The notes beneath the pieces were generated by a model, which made no database searches, was not told the DNA's origin, and worked only from the letters and a program-made list of their open reading frames with translations. Position numbers and translations under genes: made by a program. Shown piece by piece: positions 9,345 through 18,858 of a stretch of DNA of 64,000 bases. This DNA is from DAMCZI01 sp032095175. GTDB lineage: Bacteria; Bacillota; Clostridia; Clostridiales; Caloramatoraceae. How positions within the stretch are numbered: position 1 is the first letter of the stretch; each line of letters opens with the position of its first letter. Where the stretch lies: the NCBI GenBank assembly GCA_032095175.1, contig DAMCZI010000002.1, forward strand, positions 62,001 through 126,000, read 5' to 3'.

Positions 9345-10013
9345 CTATCTTTTATTTATAATCTCTACCGAATTTTCTTTACCAACAATAATAGTATCTG
9401 CTATATTAAGAAACACTCCATGTTCAACAACTCCGGGCATTGAGTTTAAATTGTTTTGCAATTCATATGGATTTTCAATTTCATTTAAATAGAGATCTAT
9501 AATATAATGCCCTCCATCTGTTATAAAAAAGCTATTATTCTTCATCCTTACTTTAGGGTTAAAATCCATGTTTTTAAATTTGTTGAGAACCTGATTATAT
9601 GCAAATGGAATAACTTCTACTGGCAATGGAAACCTTCCTAACTTCTTAACCATTTTACTTGAATCAACAACCCAAATCACTTTATCTGAGGAAACAGCTA
9701 CAAGCTTTTCATATAATAAAGCTCCTCCACCACCTTTAATCCCATTTAAAGCATCATCTACCTCATCTGCTCCGTCTATAGTAATATCAATGTGATCTAT
9801 TTCATTTAAAGAGACCAATGATATTCCAAGTTTTTCTGCTAGTTCTGTAGTTGATCTTGAAGTTGAAACTGCTTTGATTCTTAGCCCATTAGCAACCATC
9901 TCACCTAATTTGTTAATTGTATAATACACAGTTGAACCTGTTCCTAAGCCAACAATCATTCTATCCTTTATAAATTCTGTTGCTTTTTCCCCTGCCGCTC
10001 TTTTCTTATCCAT
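9345..10013 (-). CDS. rpiA: ribose-5-phosphate isomerase A
   Basis: This 222-aa enzyme of the non-oxidative pentose phosphate pathway interconverts ribose 5-phosphate and ribulose 5-phosphate. The phosphate-binding GLGTGST (residues 22-28), catalytic DGADEVD (80-86) and KGGGGALLYEK (93-103) motifs are intact and the length is normal. The ribosome site is GGAGGTG. It stands alone, with a small TIGR04076-type gene about 50 bp upstream on the same strand. Confidence 0.96.
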   Translation of the reverse strand: MDKKRAAGEKATEFIKDRMIVGLGTGSTVYYTINKLGEMVANGLRIKAVSTSRSTTELAEKLGISLVSLNEIDHIDITIDGADEVDDALNGIKGGGGALLYEKLVAVSSDKVIWVVDSSKMVKKLGRFPLPVEVIPFAYNQVLNKFKNMDFNPKVRMKNNSFFITDGGHYIIDLYLNEIENPYELQNNLNSMPGVVEHGVFLNIADTIIVGKENSVEIINKR

Positions 10014-10060
10014 TTCACACCTCCAGCATCTATCTTTTATAATAAATCCTATAGAACCTA

Positions 10061-10309
10061 TTATTCCTCAATTACTTCTCCCTGAATTAAAACTCTTCCG
10101 TTATCTGGACACCTGGTTTGAAATTTTTTTGCTCTTATGTTTCCAAAGTCCAGATCACCATTATTCAGTAACGTATAGACACTAGGATATATACTTTGCC
10201 ATAATTCATGGCATATAGGAGGGCAAATATCTTCGACTACGTAAACATCTCCTGCCTTATGATAATTTCCTCGACACTTACTTTCTAGGATAGTTAATTT
10301 AACCTTCAC
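10061..10309 (-). CDS. TIGR04076 family small protein
   Basis: This 82-aa protein has conserved cysteines (CRGNYHKAGDVY, ICPPICHELW, TRCPD) and matches the small TIGR04076 family found in anaerobes. Function is unknown to me; the cysteines could bind a metal. It starts at GTG with GGAAGG 11 bases upstream, a slightly long spacing. It follows the MurC-like gene by 16 bp and is probably cotranscribed with it. Confidence 0.75.
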   Translation of the reverse strand: MKVKLTILESKCRGNYHKAGDVYVVEDICPPICHELWQSIYPSVYTLLNNGDLDFGNIRAKKFQTRCPDNGRVLIQGEVIEE

Positions 10310-10325
10310 TGTGATTTCATCCTTC

Positions 10326-11744
10326 CTAATTTACTTGCAAAGCATCAATAATTCCCTTTGTAAGCTTATGTGAATTACCTGCTCCAAAAACTATTATTAC
10401 ATCCCCGGGATTTACTTTTGAGGTAATATTCTTTGCAACGTCATCAAAATCCTCAATATATTCCGCTTTACCTTCATCAATTCTTTTTATCAGTAAGTCC
10501 ATATCAATTGGCTGAATTTTTTTATGGATTTCTCTTCCGACAAATGTTTTTGTAACTATTACCTTGTCAGCTTTATTAAGTGCTGAAGCAAACCCTTCTA
10601 AAAATAATTTTAACCTTGAAATTTGATGAGGTTCATAAATTGCCCAAATGCATCTATCTGGATAGCACATTTTAAAAGTATCCAGCGTAGCTGAAATTGC
10701 AGTTGGATGATGACCATAATCATCATAAACCTTTATACCCTTCACTTCTCCAACTAGTTCACCTCGTCTGCCAATACCTTTATAATTCTCAAAAGCACCA
10801 CTTATAGCCTTTAAATCTACTCCTAATTTATAGGCTGCACATACAACCCCTAGGGAATTCATAAGATTGTGTTCACCTGGAATACCTAGCTTGAAATTAT
10901 GCTTCCAATCCTCACCATCTAAATTGTATTCAATAGAATCCGGAGTATATCCTGTTACCTCTGCTCTATATTCAAAATCAAATGGGAAATCAAACTTATC
11001 CTTTATATAGTAGCCTACAACCTTAATGTCATTTTCGTTAAGCCATTCCTTCATTTCAATAAGAACATCCCTTATTCCCTGACTCTCTTCATTAACAACC
11101 AGTAACCCCTGTTTTTTTATATTTTTTATAAATCCTTTAAACGCATTCTTAAATTCATTAAAATCCTTAAAATATTCTGGGTGATCCATTTCAATATTAT
11201 TGATAATAGCTACTGAGGGTGAATAATTTAAAAAATTACAGTTAAATTCATCAGCCTCACATACAAAATATTTTGAATTTCCAAAACGGAATCCGCTTCC
11301 CCATGGTTTATATATTGTTCCTGCTTCAACTATAGGGTCTAGGCCTCCTGCTTCAAAAGTTAGGCCTGCTAAAATAGTTGTAGTTGATTTTCCATGAGTT
11401 CCAGCTATGCAAATAAGCTCCTTTTTATCATGAAGATATTTACCCATAAATTCCTGCCATGTCATTAATATATTTCTCCTGCGTGCTTCTAAAAGCTCTG
11501 GATGATTTGGATTTATATCAAAAATTGCTGGTGATACAGCTACAACATCCACGTCTTCCAAGTGTTCAATATTATGGCCAATTTTTATTTCAATAGAATT
11601 TTCACGTAATTCATCTCCATAATAGCTTGATTTCTCAATGTCACAGCCTGATACTTCAAATCCAAGCTTTTTAGCTATTATTGCAACAGGAGCAGTTCCA
11701 CTTCCTCCAATGCCCATAAAATGCACATGTAATTTTTTGTCCAT
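10326..11744 (-). CDS. Mur ligase, UDP-N-acetylmuramate-L-alanine ligase (MurC)-like
   Basis: The 472-aa protein has all three Mur-ligase domains: an N-terminal UDP-binding Rossmann part (GIGGSGTAPVA, residues 11-21), the central ATPase (P-loop GTHGKSTTT, residues 115-123, then EADEFNCNF and NNIEMDHPEYF), and the C-terminal domain with DDYGHHPTAI. This fits MurC, which joins L-Ala to UDP-MurNAc; the related Mpl recycles a tripeptide. Clostridia can carry more than one MurC-like protein, and I cannot tell if this is the essential copy. The ribosome site is TGGAGG. Confidence 0.88.
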   Translation of the reverse strand: MDKKLHVHFMGIGGSGTAPVAIIAKKLGFEVSGCDIEKSSYYGDELRENSIEIKIGHNIEHLEDVDVVAVSPAIFDINPNHPELLEARRRNILMTWQEFMGKYLHDKKELICIAGTHGKSTTTILAGLTFEAGGLDPIVEAGTIYKPWGSGFRFGNSKYFVCEADEFNCNFLNYSPSVAIINNIEMDHPEYFKDFNEFKNAFKGFIKNIKKQGLLVVNEESQGIRDVLIEMKEWLNENDIKVVGYYIKDKFDFPFDFEYRAEVTGYTPDSIEYNLDGEDWKHNFKLGIPGEHNLMNSLGVVCAAYKLGVDLKAISGAFENYKGIGRRGELVGEVKGIKVYDDYGHHPTAISATLDTFKMCYPDRCIWAIYEPHQISRLKLFLEGFASALNKADKVIVTKTFVGREIHKKIQPIDMDLLIKRIDEGKAEYIEDFDDVAKNITSKVNPGDVIIVFGAGNSHKLTKGIIDALQVN

Positions 11745-11879
11745 ATATTAGCCTCCAATTTTCATTATCAATATACTATTACATAACCACTCTTTAAATT
11801 TATACAAATCATTTTCCTTGGTTAATTGTACAACATATAATATAGAATCTTTAGTATGATTAATCTAAATATATTAAAA

Positions 11880-12602
11880 TTATATCAGTATTTCTATCAG
11901 TTCATTCCAATCCTTTACTTCTAGATGTTCCCTTTTAGGAATATTTTTATTTTCCTTCTCTATTGCTCCCTTGTACCATACAGAAGACATACCAAAATCT
12001 GCTGCTCCGTCAACATCAAACACAGCGTTATCTCCACAATACCAAGCATCACATGGTTCAAGCTTTGCCTTACGAAGAGCAAGCTCAAATATTCTTTTAT
12101 GGGGCTTTCTAAATGCATATTCACTGCTTGCAATTATAAACTCAAATTTATTTGAAGGTATATATGTATTAATACGATTCTTCAATAACTTACCACTAAA
12201 GGATATGTTACTTATTACACCAGTACGTATATTCTGGCTATCTAGAAACTGTAAAAATTCTGCTATATTTTTTGTTGGCTCTCCAGTGACTGCAGCTCTT
12301 TCGAATATTCTCTCAACTTCCTCAGGTGATTTTGTCAATTCAATACCAAAATATTCATAAAGGTAATTCTGAAAAATATGTATATGTACTTCCAGAAAAG
12401 AGTTCCTTTCAAAATCCTGTCCATATCTACGTATATCCTTCGCCAAATCATAGGCTAGAGCTTGTACTTCTTCTGCTGAAATATTATTTGGATTAACTGC
12501 AGCTTCTTTTAATACTGCCATTGTACCTTTTAGTGCATTAAAATGCTTTTCATTTACAAGAGTTTGACCGTAATCAAACAGAATCATCTTTGGTTTTTTC
12601 AT
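11880..12602 (-). CDS. HAD superfamily hydrolase
   Basis: This 240-aa HAD protein has the nucleophile motif LFDYGQTLV (Asp10), motif II GVISNISFS, a Lys/Arg in FRKPHKRIFELAL, and motif IV WYCGDNAVFDVDGA. The residue two after the nucleophile is Gly rather than the usual Asp of phosphatases, which can alter chemistry. Its ATG lies 1 bp after the stop of the nucleotidyltransferase gene upstream; the GGTGGTG ribosome site overlaps that gene's last codons, so the two form an operon. Confidence 0.85.
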   Translation of the reverse strand: MKKPKMILFDYGQTLVNEKHFNALKGTMAVLKEAAVNPNNISAEEVQALAYDLAKDIRRYGQDFERNSFLEVHIHIFQNYLYEYFGIELTKSPEEVERIFERAAVTGEPTKNIAEFLQFLDSQNIRTGVISNISFSGKLLKNRINTYIPSNKFEFIIASSEYAFRKPHKRIFELALRKAKLEPCDAWYCGDNAVFDVDGAADFGMSSVWYKGAIEKENKNIPKREHLEVKDWNELIEILI

Positions 12603-12603
12603 G

Positions 12604-13413
12604 CTAACACCACCATATCTTTATATTTTCTTTTATTTTATTAGTTATGTACTCCAAAAATTCTTTTATGGCATTACTATTAAACTCTAAATAAGATGCT
12701 TTGCCTGTATAAACATCAAGGGCAGCCTCAATCAGTTGCCTATATTTATTTTGCAGCACATCTTTTCCCCATTCTCCGCCCTCTCTTTTTGATGTTACAT
12801 ACCTATTTTCTAAAAAATGCAAAACTCTGCATGCATTCAAAATATAATATTCTGGTTTATCTGTACATCCATCAAAAGCATCATCAAAATCATATAAAAT
12901 AGCCTTTATATAATCTTCATCATTGACCTTGGGAAAAACCTTCTCTTTATCCTGGCCATATATAGTAATTCCTCTTTCATTTATCACCCTTATATGTGCT
13001 GATAGATCGGCATCCTCAAGTGACTCATCATTCCATATCTTGGCTGTTATTTGTGTAATTAACTTCTCATATTTTTTTCTCCAATACTCACTATAATGTA
13101 AATCATATTGAAAAGCATTACCCTCCCTTATAAGATTTTTTTCAGTTAAAAAACTTATCTCAACAGGTGAAGGGCTTAAAGATATACTCATTAATTTCCT
13201 TACTATTTCAATCTTTATTTCAGGTGATATTTTTTCTTTAACTACAACTATAAAATCCAAATCACTTCTATTAGGATTGAAGCATGCCATAGCCAATGAA
13301 CCATGAAGATAAACACCTATTAGGTTGTCTAAAATATATCTTTTACACAAATCAACAACTGCTTCAATTTCATTTCTTACTTCATCTGTGCAATTATTAT
13401 AACTATAAAACAT
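12604..13413 (-). CDS. AadA-like aminoglycoside nucleotidyltransferase family protein
   Basis: The 269-aa protein has the pol-beta-type site: GS at residues 38-39 in YLHGSLAMACF and Asp51/Asp53 in RSDLDFIVVV. A DUF4111-like helical C-terminal domain (around GGEWGKDVLQNKYRQLI) follows, as in ANT(3'')/ANT(9) streptomycin/spectinomycin adenylyltransferases. That family AMP-modifies aminoglycosides; whether this member gives resistance is unknown. I choose the ATG preceded by GGAGG eight bases upstream over an in-frame TTG. It is followed 1 bp later by a HAD hydrolase gene. Confidence 0.85.
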   Translation of the reverse strand: MFYSYNNCTDEVRNEIEAVVDLCKRYILDNLIGVYLHGSLAMACFNPNRSDLDFIVVVKEKISPEIKIEIVRKLMSISLSPSPVEISFLTEKNLIREGNAFQYDLHYSEYWRKKYEKLITQITAKIWNDESLEDADLSAHIRVINERGITIYGQDKEKVFPKVNDEDYIKAILYDFDDAFDGCTDKPEYYILNACRVLHFLENRYVTSKREGGEWGKDVLQNKYRQLIEAALDVYTGKASYLEFNSNAIKEFLEYITNKIKENIKIWWC

Positions 13414-13437
13414 AAATATATCCTCCAATCAATTTTG

Positions 13438-13443
13438 ATTATA
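13438..13443 (-). promoter_or_regulatory. extended -10 promoter element
   Basis: A minus-strand TGGTATAAT (TGn plus TATAAT) lies about 25 bp upstream of the nucleotidyltransferase start, just ahead of its GGAGG. I see no good -35 box, which fits an extended -10 promoter. Confidence 0.45.
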
Positions 13444-13554
13444 CCATAATTAGCCATATACAAGAATAACTTGATACCCTATTAATCCTATATTTATTTA
13501 CAACATGAATTAGGTTAAAATGTAAACATAGTGATAAATAAAGGTGGGATGGGA

Positions 13555-14250
13555 ATGCAAAATAAGATTTTGCTTATTGAAGATGATACAAGTATTAGTG
13601 AGATGGTTTTTAATTACTTAACCAAGGAAGGATTTATAGTAGCAACTGCTTTTGATGGAGAAGAAGGAGTTAAAAACTTCTTAAGGGATAACTTTGATTT
13701 AGTTGTTCTTGATATAATGATGCCTAAGCTAGATGGCATAGAGGTTATGAAAATAATTAGAGAAAAAAGCTTAGTACCTATTCTAATAATGTCTGCTAAG
13801 GGCAGTGATGTTGATAAAGCCATAGGATTGGGACTCGGAGCTGACGACTATATTTCCAAGCCATTTTCAATGGTTGAATTTACTGCAAGGATAAAGTCTG
13901 CAATAAGACGTTCTACTCAATACTCAAAACCTGAAAAAGAAGAAGAAACAATTATTAAATTTCATGAACTCATAATTGATTTAAATAACTTTTCGGTTAT
14001 TAAAAATGATAAAAACATACAGCTAACCTCAAAGGAGTTTGATATTCTAAAGCTTTTTATTGCAAACCCCAATAGAGTTTTTACAAAAGCACAAATATAT
14101 AGCTTTATTTGGAATGATGATTATTTTGGAGATGAAAACGTGATAAACGTTCATATGAGAAGACTTCGTGAGAAAATAGAGGACGACCCCTCTAACCCTA
14201 AATATATTAAAACATTATGGGGAATTGGTTACAGGTTGGGGGAATTATAG
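13555..14250 (+). CDS. OmpR/PhoB-family response regulator
   Basis: The 231-aa protein has a receiver domain with the acidic pair at EDD (residues 9-11), phosphoacceptor Asp53 in LVVLDIMMPKLDG, Ser in MSAKG and Lys in YISKPF. A winged-helix DNA-binding domain follows (LTSKEFDILKLF ... VINVHMRRLREKIEDD). I place the start at MQNKILL because AAAGGTGG is 7 bases before it. The histidine kinase gene starts 1 bp after the stop. The adjacent ABC transporter suggests control of an antimicrobial-peptide or bacitracin-type efflux system. Confidence 0.93.
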   Translation: MQNKILLIEDDTSISEMVFNYLTKEGFIVATAFDGEEGVKNFLRDNFDLVVLDIMMPKLDGIEVMKIIREKSLVPILIMSAKGSDVDKAIGLGLGADDYISKPFSMVEFTARIKSAIRRSTQYSKPEKEEETIIKFHELIIDLNNFSVIKNDKNIQLTSKEFDILKLFIANPNRVFTKAQIYSFIWNDDYFGDENVINVHMRRLREKIEDDPSNPKYIKTLWGIGYRLGEL

Positions 14251-14251
14251 A

Positions 14252-15187
14252 ATGACTGTTTTTCTAATTTTAATAATTATTATTTTAGTTGGAGTAATAT
14301 CTGCCCAGTACATATCCATAAAGAGAAGAACCGATAGCTTAAAATATATGTACAATAAACTGAACAGTATTATAGAAAATGAAACTAGTGAAAAACTATT
14401 AACCTTTACAAGTGATAGGGAAATAATAGCTTTTCTAAATTCAATTAATAATCTTCTGGAACATAATCAAAAAATGTTAGCCGAATACACTAAAAGTGAA
14501 ATATCAATGCGAAAAATGCTTTCAAACATTTCTCATGACTTGAAAACTCCACTTACAGTAATACTTGGATATATCGAAACTATGAGGCTGGATAACAACA
14601 TGGCTAATGAGGAAAGGGACTCAATGCTTTTAAAGGTACAAAGTAAAGCAAATGAGTTAATAGAACTTATTAATAAGTTTTTTGATCTAACAAAACTAGA
14701 GTCAGGTGATAAGGATATCCCATTAACCAGAATTAATATAAACGAAGTCTGCCGAAAAAATATATTAACCTTTTATGATATTTTAACCTGTAAAGGCATA
14801 GAAGTTATTGTTGATATTCCTGAAACCAACATTTATGTATTAGGAAATGAAGAAGCACTTGATAGAATAATAAACAACTTAATTTCAAATGCCATCAAAT
14901 ATGGAAGTAGCGGAAATATAATAGGGTTATCTTTAAAGGGTGATAATGAATTTGCCTGTGTTAGTATATGGGATAAGGGCAAAGGAATAAATGAAATACA
15001 TAAGGATAACGTTTTTGAAAGAATGTATACCCTTGAGGATTCACGAAACAAGCAATATCAAGGCAGCGGGCTTGGTCTTACAATAACCAAAAGGCTTGTT
15101 GAGAAATTAGGTGGAACCATATCACTTTATAGTAAGCCCAATGAAAAGACTATATTCTCTTTTAAGTTAAAAAGGATCACCTATTAA
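14252..15187 (+). CDS. sensor histidine kinase
   Basis: This 311-aa kinase has one N-terminal membrane helix (residues 3-22), no sizeable extracellular domain, and a dimerisation/phosphoacceptor motif SNISHDLKTPLTV with His95. The ATPase domain has NNLISNAIKYG (N box), DKGKGI (G1) and GSGLGLTI (G2). Kinases with such short sensors often sense stress through a partner ABC transporter. The ATG lies just after the regulator's stop, with GGGGG about 9 bases upstream inside the regulator gene. A terminator hairpin follows. Confidence 0.92.
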   Translation: MTVFLILIIIILVGVISAQYISIKRRTDSLKYMYNKLNSIIENETSEKLLTFTSDREIIAFLNSINNLLEHNQKMLAEYTKSEISMRKMLSNISHDLKTPLTVILGYIETMRLDNNMANEERDSMLLKVQSKANELIELINKFFDLTKLESGDKDIPLTRININEVCRKNILTFYDILTCKGIEVIVDIPETNIYVLGNEEALDRIINNLISNAIKYGSSGNIIGLSLKGDNEFACVSIWDKGKGINEIHKDNVFERMYTLEDSRNKQYQGSGLGLTITKRLVEKLGGTISLYSKPNEKTIFSFKLKRITY

Positions 15188-15200
15188 TAGGATAAGTTAG

Positions 15201-15233
15201 AACAAGATGCTTAAAAGCAGTATCTTGTTTTTT
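15201..15233 (+). terminator. intrinsic terminator after two-component operon
   Basis: The stem AACAAGAT/ATCTTGTT has a few extra inner pairs and is followed by a run of T residues. It separates the two-component genes from the ABC transporter genes, which must therefore have their own promoter in the 100 bp that follow. Confidence 0.65.
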
Positions 15234-15336
15234 ATACTGCTTTAACTTAAGAATTTTGTAAGATTTGATTAAGAAAAAAGATAAGCTCAATAGATAAACT
15301 AGAAATATAGTTAGTAATTGAGAGGTGAAACACAAT

Positions 15337-16260
15337 ATGTCATATGTATTAAAAACTAATAATTTAATAAAGGCCTACAGTGGTAAAGAAGTAGTGTCGA
15401 ATGTAAGTATGAATATAAATAAAGGAGAAATTTATGGATTTCTAGGGCCAAATGGAGCAGGTAAAACAACTGTTATGAAAATAATGACAAATATTACAAA
15501 GCCAACAAGTGGAGAAATAGAGATTTTTGGTGAAAAGTTAACTAATACATCCTATGAAATATTAAAACGAATGGGGACAATTATTGAGTATCCTATATTT
15601 TATGAAAAATTAAGTGGCAGAGAGAATCTAGAACTTCACTGTGAGTACATGGGGTATTATAACAAGAAGGCTATTGATGAGGCACTAGACCTTGTAAACT
15701 TAAAGAACATCGAAAATAAATTAGTTAAAGACTTTTCACTTGGTATGAAGCAAAGACTTGGAATTGCCAGAGCAATTGCAACAAAACCTGAACTCTTAAT
15801 ATTGGATGAACCAATTAATGGTTTAGATCCAATAGGAATTAAGGAAATAAGGGATTTATTTAAAATGCTTAGTAAGGAATATGGAATAACAATATTAATC
15901 TCAAGCCATATTCTATCAGAAGTAGAGCAAATAGCTGATACAATAGGAGTTATAAATAAAGGAAGACTGATTGAGGAAGTATCCATGGATAATATCAGAG
16001 AGAGAACTACAGATTATATAGAATTAACTACTGATGATTGTAAAAAGGCATCATATATTTTGGCTAATAATCTGAATATAGCTAACTTTAAGGTTATAGA
16101 TAATAGCTTGATAAGAATATATGATTCAGGAATATCCCAAAAAGAAGTGTCAAAAACTTTAGTTCTAAATGATATTTCCATTGAAGCAATAATTAGAAAA
16201 AATAGCTCCCTAGAGGACTACTTCTTAAAATTATTAAATGGTGGTGATTTAAGTGCTTAA
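15337..16260 (+). CDS. ABC transporter ATP-binding protein, BcrA/lantibiotic-protection type
   Basis: This 307-aa ATPase has Walker A GPNGAGKTT (residues 37-45), signature FSLGMKQRLGIARAI, Walker B LLILDEPINGLDP, and the switch His in SSHILSE. A C-terminal 90-residue extension is typical of BcrA and lantibiotic-immunity (LanF) ATPases. It powers the permease encoded by the overlapping next gene. GAGGTG precedes the chosen ATG; an upstream in-frame GTG overlaps that ribosome site. Together with the preceding two-component system it looks like a peptide-antibiotic detoxification module. Confidence 0.92.
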   Translation: MSYVLKTNNLIKAYSGKEVVSNVSMNINKGEIYGFLGPNGAGKTTVMKIMTNITKPTSGEIEIFGEKLTNTSYEILKRMGTIIEYPIFYEKLSGRENLELHCEYMGYYNKKAIDEALDLVNLKNIENKLVKDFSLGMKQRLGIARAIATKPELLILDEPINGLDPIGIKEIRDLFKMLSKEYGITILISSHILSEVEQIADTIGVINKGRLIEEVSMDNIRERTTDYIELTTDDCKKASYILANNLNIANFKVIDNSLIRIYDSGISQKEVSKTLVLNDISIEAIIRKNSSLEDYFLKLLNGGDLSA

Positions 16261-16945
16261 TCTAATAAAATTAGAGCTAAAGAAATTTAAAATTCAAGGC
16301 TCAATAAGAGGTGCTATGATTGCAAATTTGGTTATTCTAGGTTTCATAGCAATAATCAACTTTGGAGAAAGAGCAGAGGGAAAAATTGCTTTCAATAATT
16401 ATGTATTTGCATTCTCAATCATTGATTCTTTAGTAAAGTCTACCTTTATAATTTTTGCTTCAGCATTAATTGCAAAGTATGTCATTGAAGAGTATAAAAG
16501 CAAAACAATTATGGTATTGTTTATGTATCCTATAAATAGGAAAAAACTAATAATATCAAAATTACTGGTTATAACAATATTCACTTTTGTATCGATAGTT
16601 ATATCAGAAATTTTTATAGGTGGGGTTCTATGCCTTATAAATAATATCTATGAATTGATACCAGATAAATTAACAATCACATTAGTAATTAATAATCTTA
16701 AAAATATATGCATAAATGCATTGGCAGCTAGCGGAATGAGCTTGATACCTCTTTATTTTGGAATGAGAAAAAAATCGGTGCCAGCTACTATAATATCATC
16801 AATATTAATAGTTTCTATTGTATGTGGAAATAATGGTGGTTTTTCATTGAGTTCAATAATTGCAATACCATTATCCCTTGCTGTAATAGGAGTAGGAATT
16901 GCATATTTATCAATAAGAAATATTGAGAATGTTGATTTATTCTAA
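16253..16945 (+). CDS. ABC transporter permease, BcrB/lantibiotic-immunity type
   Basis: The 230-aa protein has about six membrane segments and is rich in Ile/Leu, matching ABC-2-type permeases that pair with BcrA-like ATPases. A cytoplasmic loop, IEEYKSKTIMVLFMYPINRKK, is characteristic of this permease group. It starts at GTG and overlaps the ATPase stop by 8 bp, so the two are translationally coupled. It is the last gene of the operon and is followed by a strong hairpin. Confidence 0.88.
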   Translation: MLNLIKLELKKFKIQGSIRGAMIANLVILGFIAIINFGERAEGKIAFNNYVFAFSIIDSLVKSTFIIFASALIAKYVIEEYKSKTIMVLFMYPINRKKLIISKLLVITIFTFVSIVISEIFIGGVLCLINNIYELIPDKLTITLVINNLKNICINALAASGMSLIPLYFGMRKKSVPATIISSILIVSIVCGNNGGFSLSSIIAIPLSLAVIGVGIAYLSIRNIENVDLF

Positions 16946-16953
16946 AAAATGAG

Positions 16954-16996
16954 AATGGGTGTAAGGCACATATATATGATGTACCTTACACCCATT
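16954..16996. terminator. bidirectional intrinsic terminator
   Basis: A 13-bp perfect stem AATGGGTGTAAGG/CCTTACACCCATT with a partly structured loop, followed by ATTTTAT. It lies between the ABC permease gene (plus) and a kinase gene (minus). Confidence 0.8.
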
Positions 16997-17052
16997 ATTT
17001 TATCAAATATAGTATCCTATATTTGATTTAACAATGCAGCATGTTATTCAAA

Positions 17053-17706
17053 TTATAGATACGATTCTTTTATAAAACTAAAAATGTTTTTCTCATACTC
17101 ACCCCAATTGTTTTCAGTAATATCTATTTTTAAAACAGGATACTCCCAATATTTTAAGGCTTTTCTTTTTAAATTCTGAGCATCGCTAAAAAACTCAATT
17201 AGCCCTTGCTTTCCTGTTCTGTTTCTTATCTTTTGGTAAGGATATGTCTCAAATAATGATGCTACACGTTCTCCCCATCCATTTTTTCTTATCTCATCAA
17301 CCCTTTTAATTACAACTTCTGAATTTCCATCTAAAAATATCATTTGAGTATCAATTTCTCTGAATATATCACTTATATTTTTAAAGAAATCCATTATTTC
17401 TTCTTCAGAAGTTGTAAGAGCCATTAAATACTGGACATGATTCATAATAGAGTTATCAAATATATGTATCGAATTTGTATTTAAATATTTTGAAATATAT
17501 TTTCTCCAAGCTGAGAGAAAAAGCTGTATTGCTTGGGTACTTGTCATAGAGTTATCTTCCCAAAAGTCGCCAAATATCTCTGTATCCTGAATATACTCAT
17601 CATTTAAAATAAACTCAACTTTTCTTTTTTCAAAATCATTGCTTATTTTTGAAGCAAATGTTGATTTCCCTGACCCTGGTTGACCTTCAATTAATAATAG
17701 TTTCAT
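17053..17706 (-). CDS. P-loop kinase/ATPase
   Basis: This 217-aa protein starts with a Walker A motif GQPGSGKST (residues 8-16). The later segments (IFDNSIMNHVQYLMALTTSEE, MIFLDGNSEVVIKRVDEIR) resemble AAA_33/zeta-toxin-like small-molecule kinases. Its substrate is unknown. The start at MKLLLIE is favoured because GGGAGTG lies just upstream; a longer reading frame extends 29 codons further without a ribosome site. The APH-family kinase gene lies about 170 bp upstream on the same strand. Confidence 0.75.
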   Translation of the reverse strand: MKLLLIEGQPGSGKSTFASKISNDFEKRKVEFILNDEYIQDTEIFGDFWEDNSMTSTQAIQLFLSAWRKYISKYLNTNSIHIFDNSIMNHVQYLMALTTSEEEIMDFFKNISDIFREIDTQMIFLDGNSEVVIKRVDEIRKNGWGERVASLFETYPYQKIRNRTGKQGLIEFFSDAQNLKRKALKYWEYPVLKIDITENNWGEYEKNIFSFIKESYL

Positions 17707-17877
17707 AATTTTCACTCCCATTTTTATTTTGCAATCTGAACTCAATACTATGTATGTTGCAAAAATTCCATTACATTTCATCTTCACAAACACCCTAGTA
17801 TCATATCAATGCATCATATATTGATAAATCTATATTACACTATTCAAAAGAATTATGTTTGTATATAGAAATAATAT

Positions 17878-18858
17878 TTATAACTCACTCCCAAAATATA
17901 TCGATTCATTTTTCATAAAGCTATCCAACTTAACTCTTAAATCAACAAGCCATTCAGGTTCATTGTCCCATATTTCAACTGATGACCTTAGAACACGAGT
18001 ATAAGAATACAGATTAGCAAATCGTCTAAATATTGGCTGTAGAGAAAGCATTTCATCAGTAACCGAATATTCGCTTCTATATCCACTCAGGAAACATTCC
18101 TTAACATGCTCATACCTCATTGGATCAATTTCTTTTTTAATACTGTCCAGTGTTTGTTCAATATCTGTAATATACCAATTGTACATGGAATCATCAAAAT
18201 CAATTACATTACAAGTATGTGTTGCTTCATCATAGAAAACATTATCCAAGTCAAAGTCATAATGAAACAACCCATAATTTTCAGGGGATTTAGAGAGTTT
18301 TGAAAAATAGTTTCTAAGTAAATCTACCTCTTTAAGAGCTAATTTCTGGTTTGGTAATTCTATTAAAGTATCATAAATCCATGAAAGCACATCTTCATAT
18401 GACCATCTTCTATATGTTGGGGTAAAGTTTGATGATAACTTATGAAGCTTTCCTAATGATTTACCATATTCAAACATAATATCATCGCTAAAATCTGTGT
18501 CCTCAATCTGAACTCCTGAAACTCTATCAAATACAGTTGCATAATATTCTCCCCAGGGTGTCTTAGCTGTTACTAATTCCTCATGTTTTTTTGACAGCAC
18601 TGTTTTTAATGCTGGATATTGATTTGCATGTAAATAACTGATAAACTCCAGCTCTGCTAAAATATTATCTTTGTCCTTTTCTGAAACAGGTGCAAACCTT
18701 AATAACTTAATTTTTCCTTTATTTCTAAATGGGTATATGGCATTAGAAGAAATCCTAAAGTATTTAAACATTTCAAGTGAATCTTCATCATATTCCCAGT
18801 TTCCTAATAGCATTTCAGCCAAATCTCTATTATCAAATAAATATTTTAATTTTATCAT
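17878..18858 (-). CDS. aminoglycoside phosphotransferase (APH) family kinase
   Basis: This 326-aa protein-kinase-like enzyme has the catalytic loop FHYDFDLDNVFYD (the H-x-D....N Brenner-type motif) and the metal-binding VIDFDDS. The N-terminal lobe has a plausible ATP-binding strand region (KLLRFAPVSEKDKDN). The family phosphorylates aminoglycosides, choline, homoserine or related alcohols, and this member's substrate is unknown. Its ATG overlaps the rsgA stop as ATGA, so it is translationally coupled to rsgA and would fall under the same leader control. Confidence 0.85.
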   Translation of the reverse strand: MIKLKYLFDNRDLAEMLLGNWEYDEDSLEMFKYFRISSNAIYPFRNKGKIKLLRFAPVSEKDKDNILAELEFISYLHANQYPALKTVLSKKHEELVTAKTPWGEYYATVFDRVSGVQIEDTDFSDDIMFEYGKSLGKLHKLSSNFTPTYRRWSYEDVLSWIYDTLIELPNQKLALKEVDLLRNYFSKLSKSPENYGLFHYDFDLDNVFYDEATHTCNVIDFDDSMYNWYITDIEQTLDSIKKEIDPMRYEHVKECFLSGYRSEYSVTDEMLSLQPIFRRFANLYSYTRVLRSSVEIWDNEPEWLVDLRVKLDSFMKNESIYFGSEL

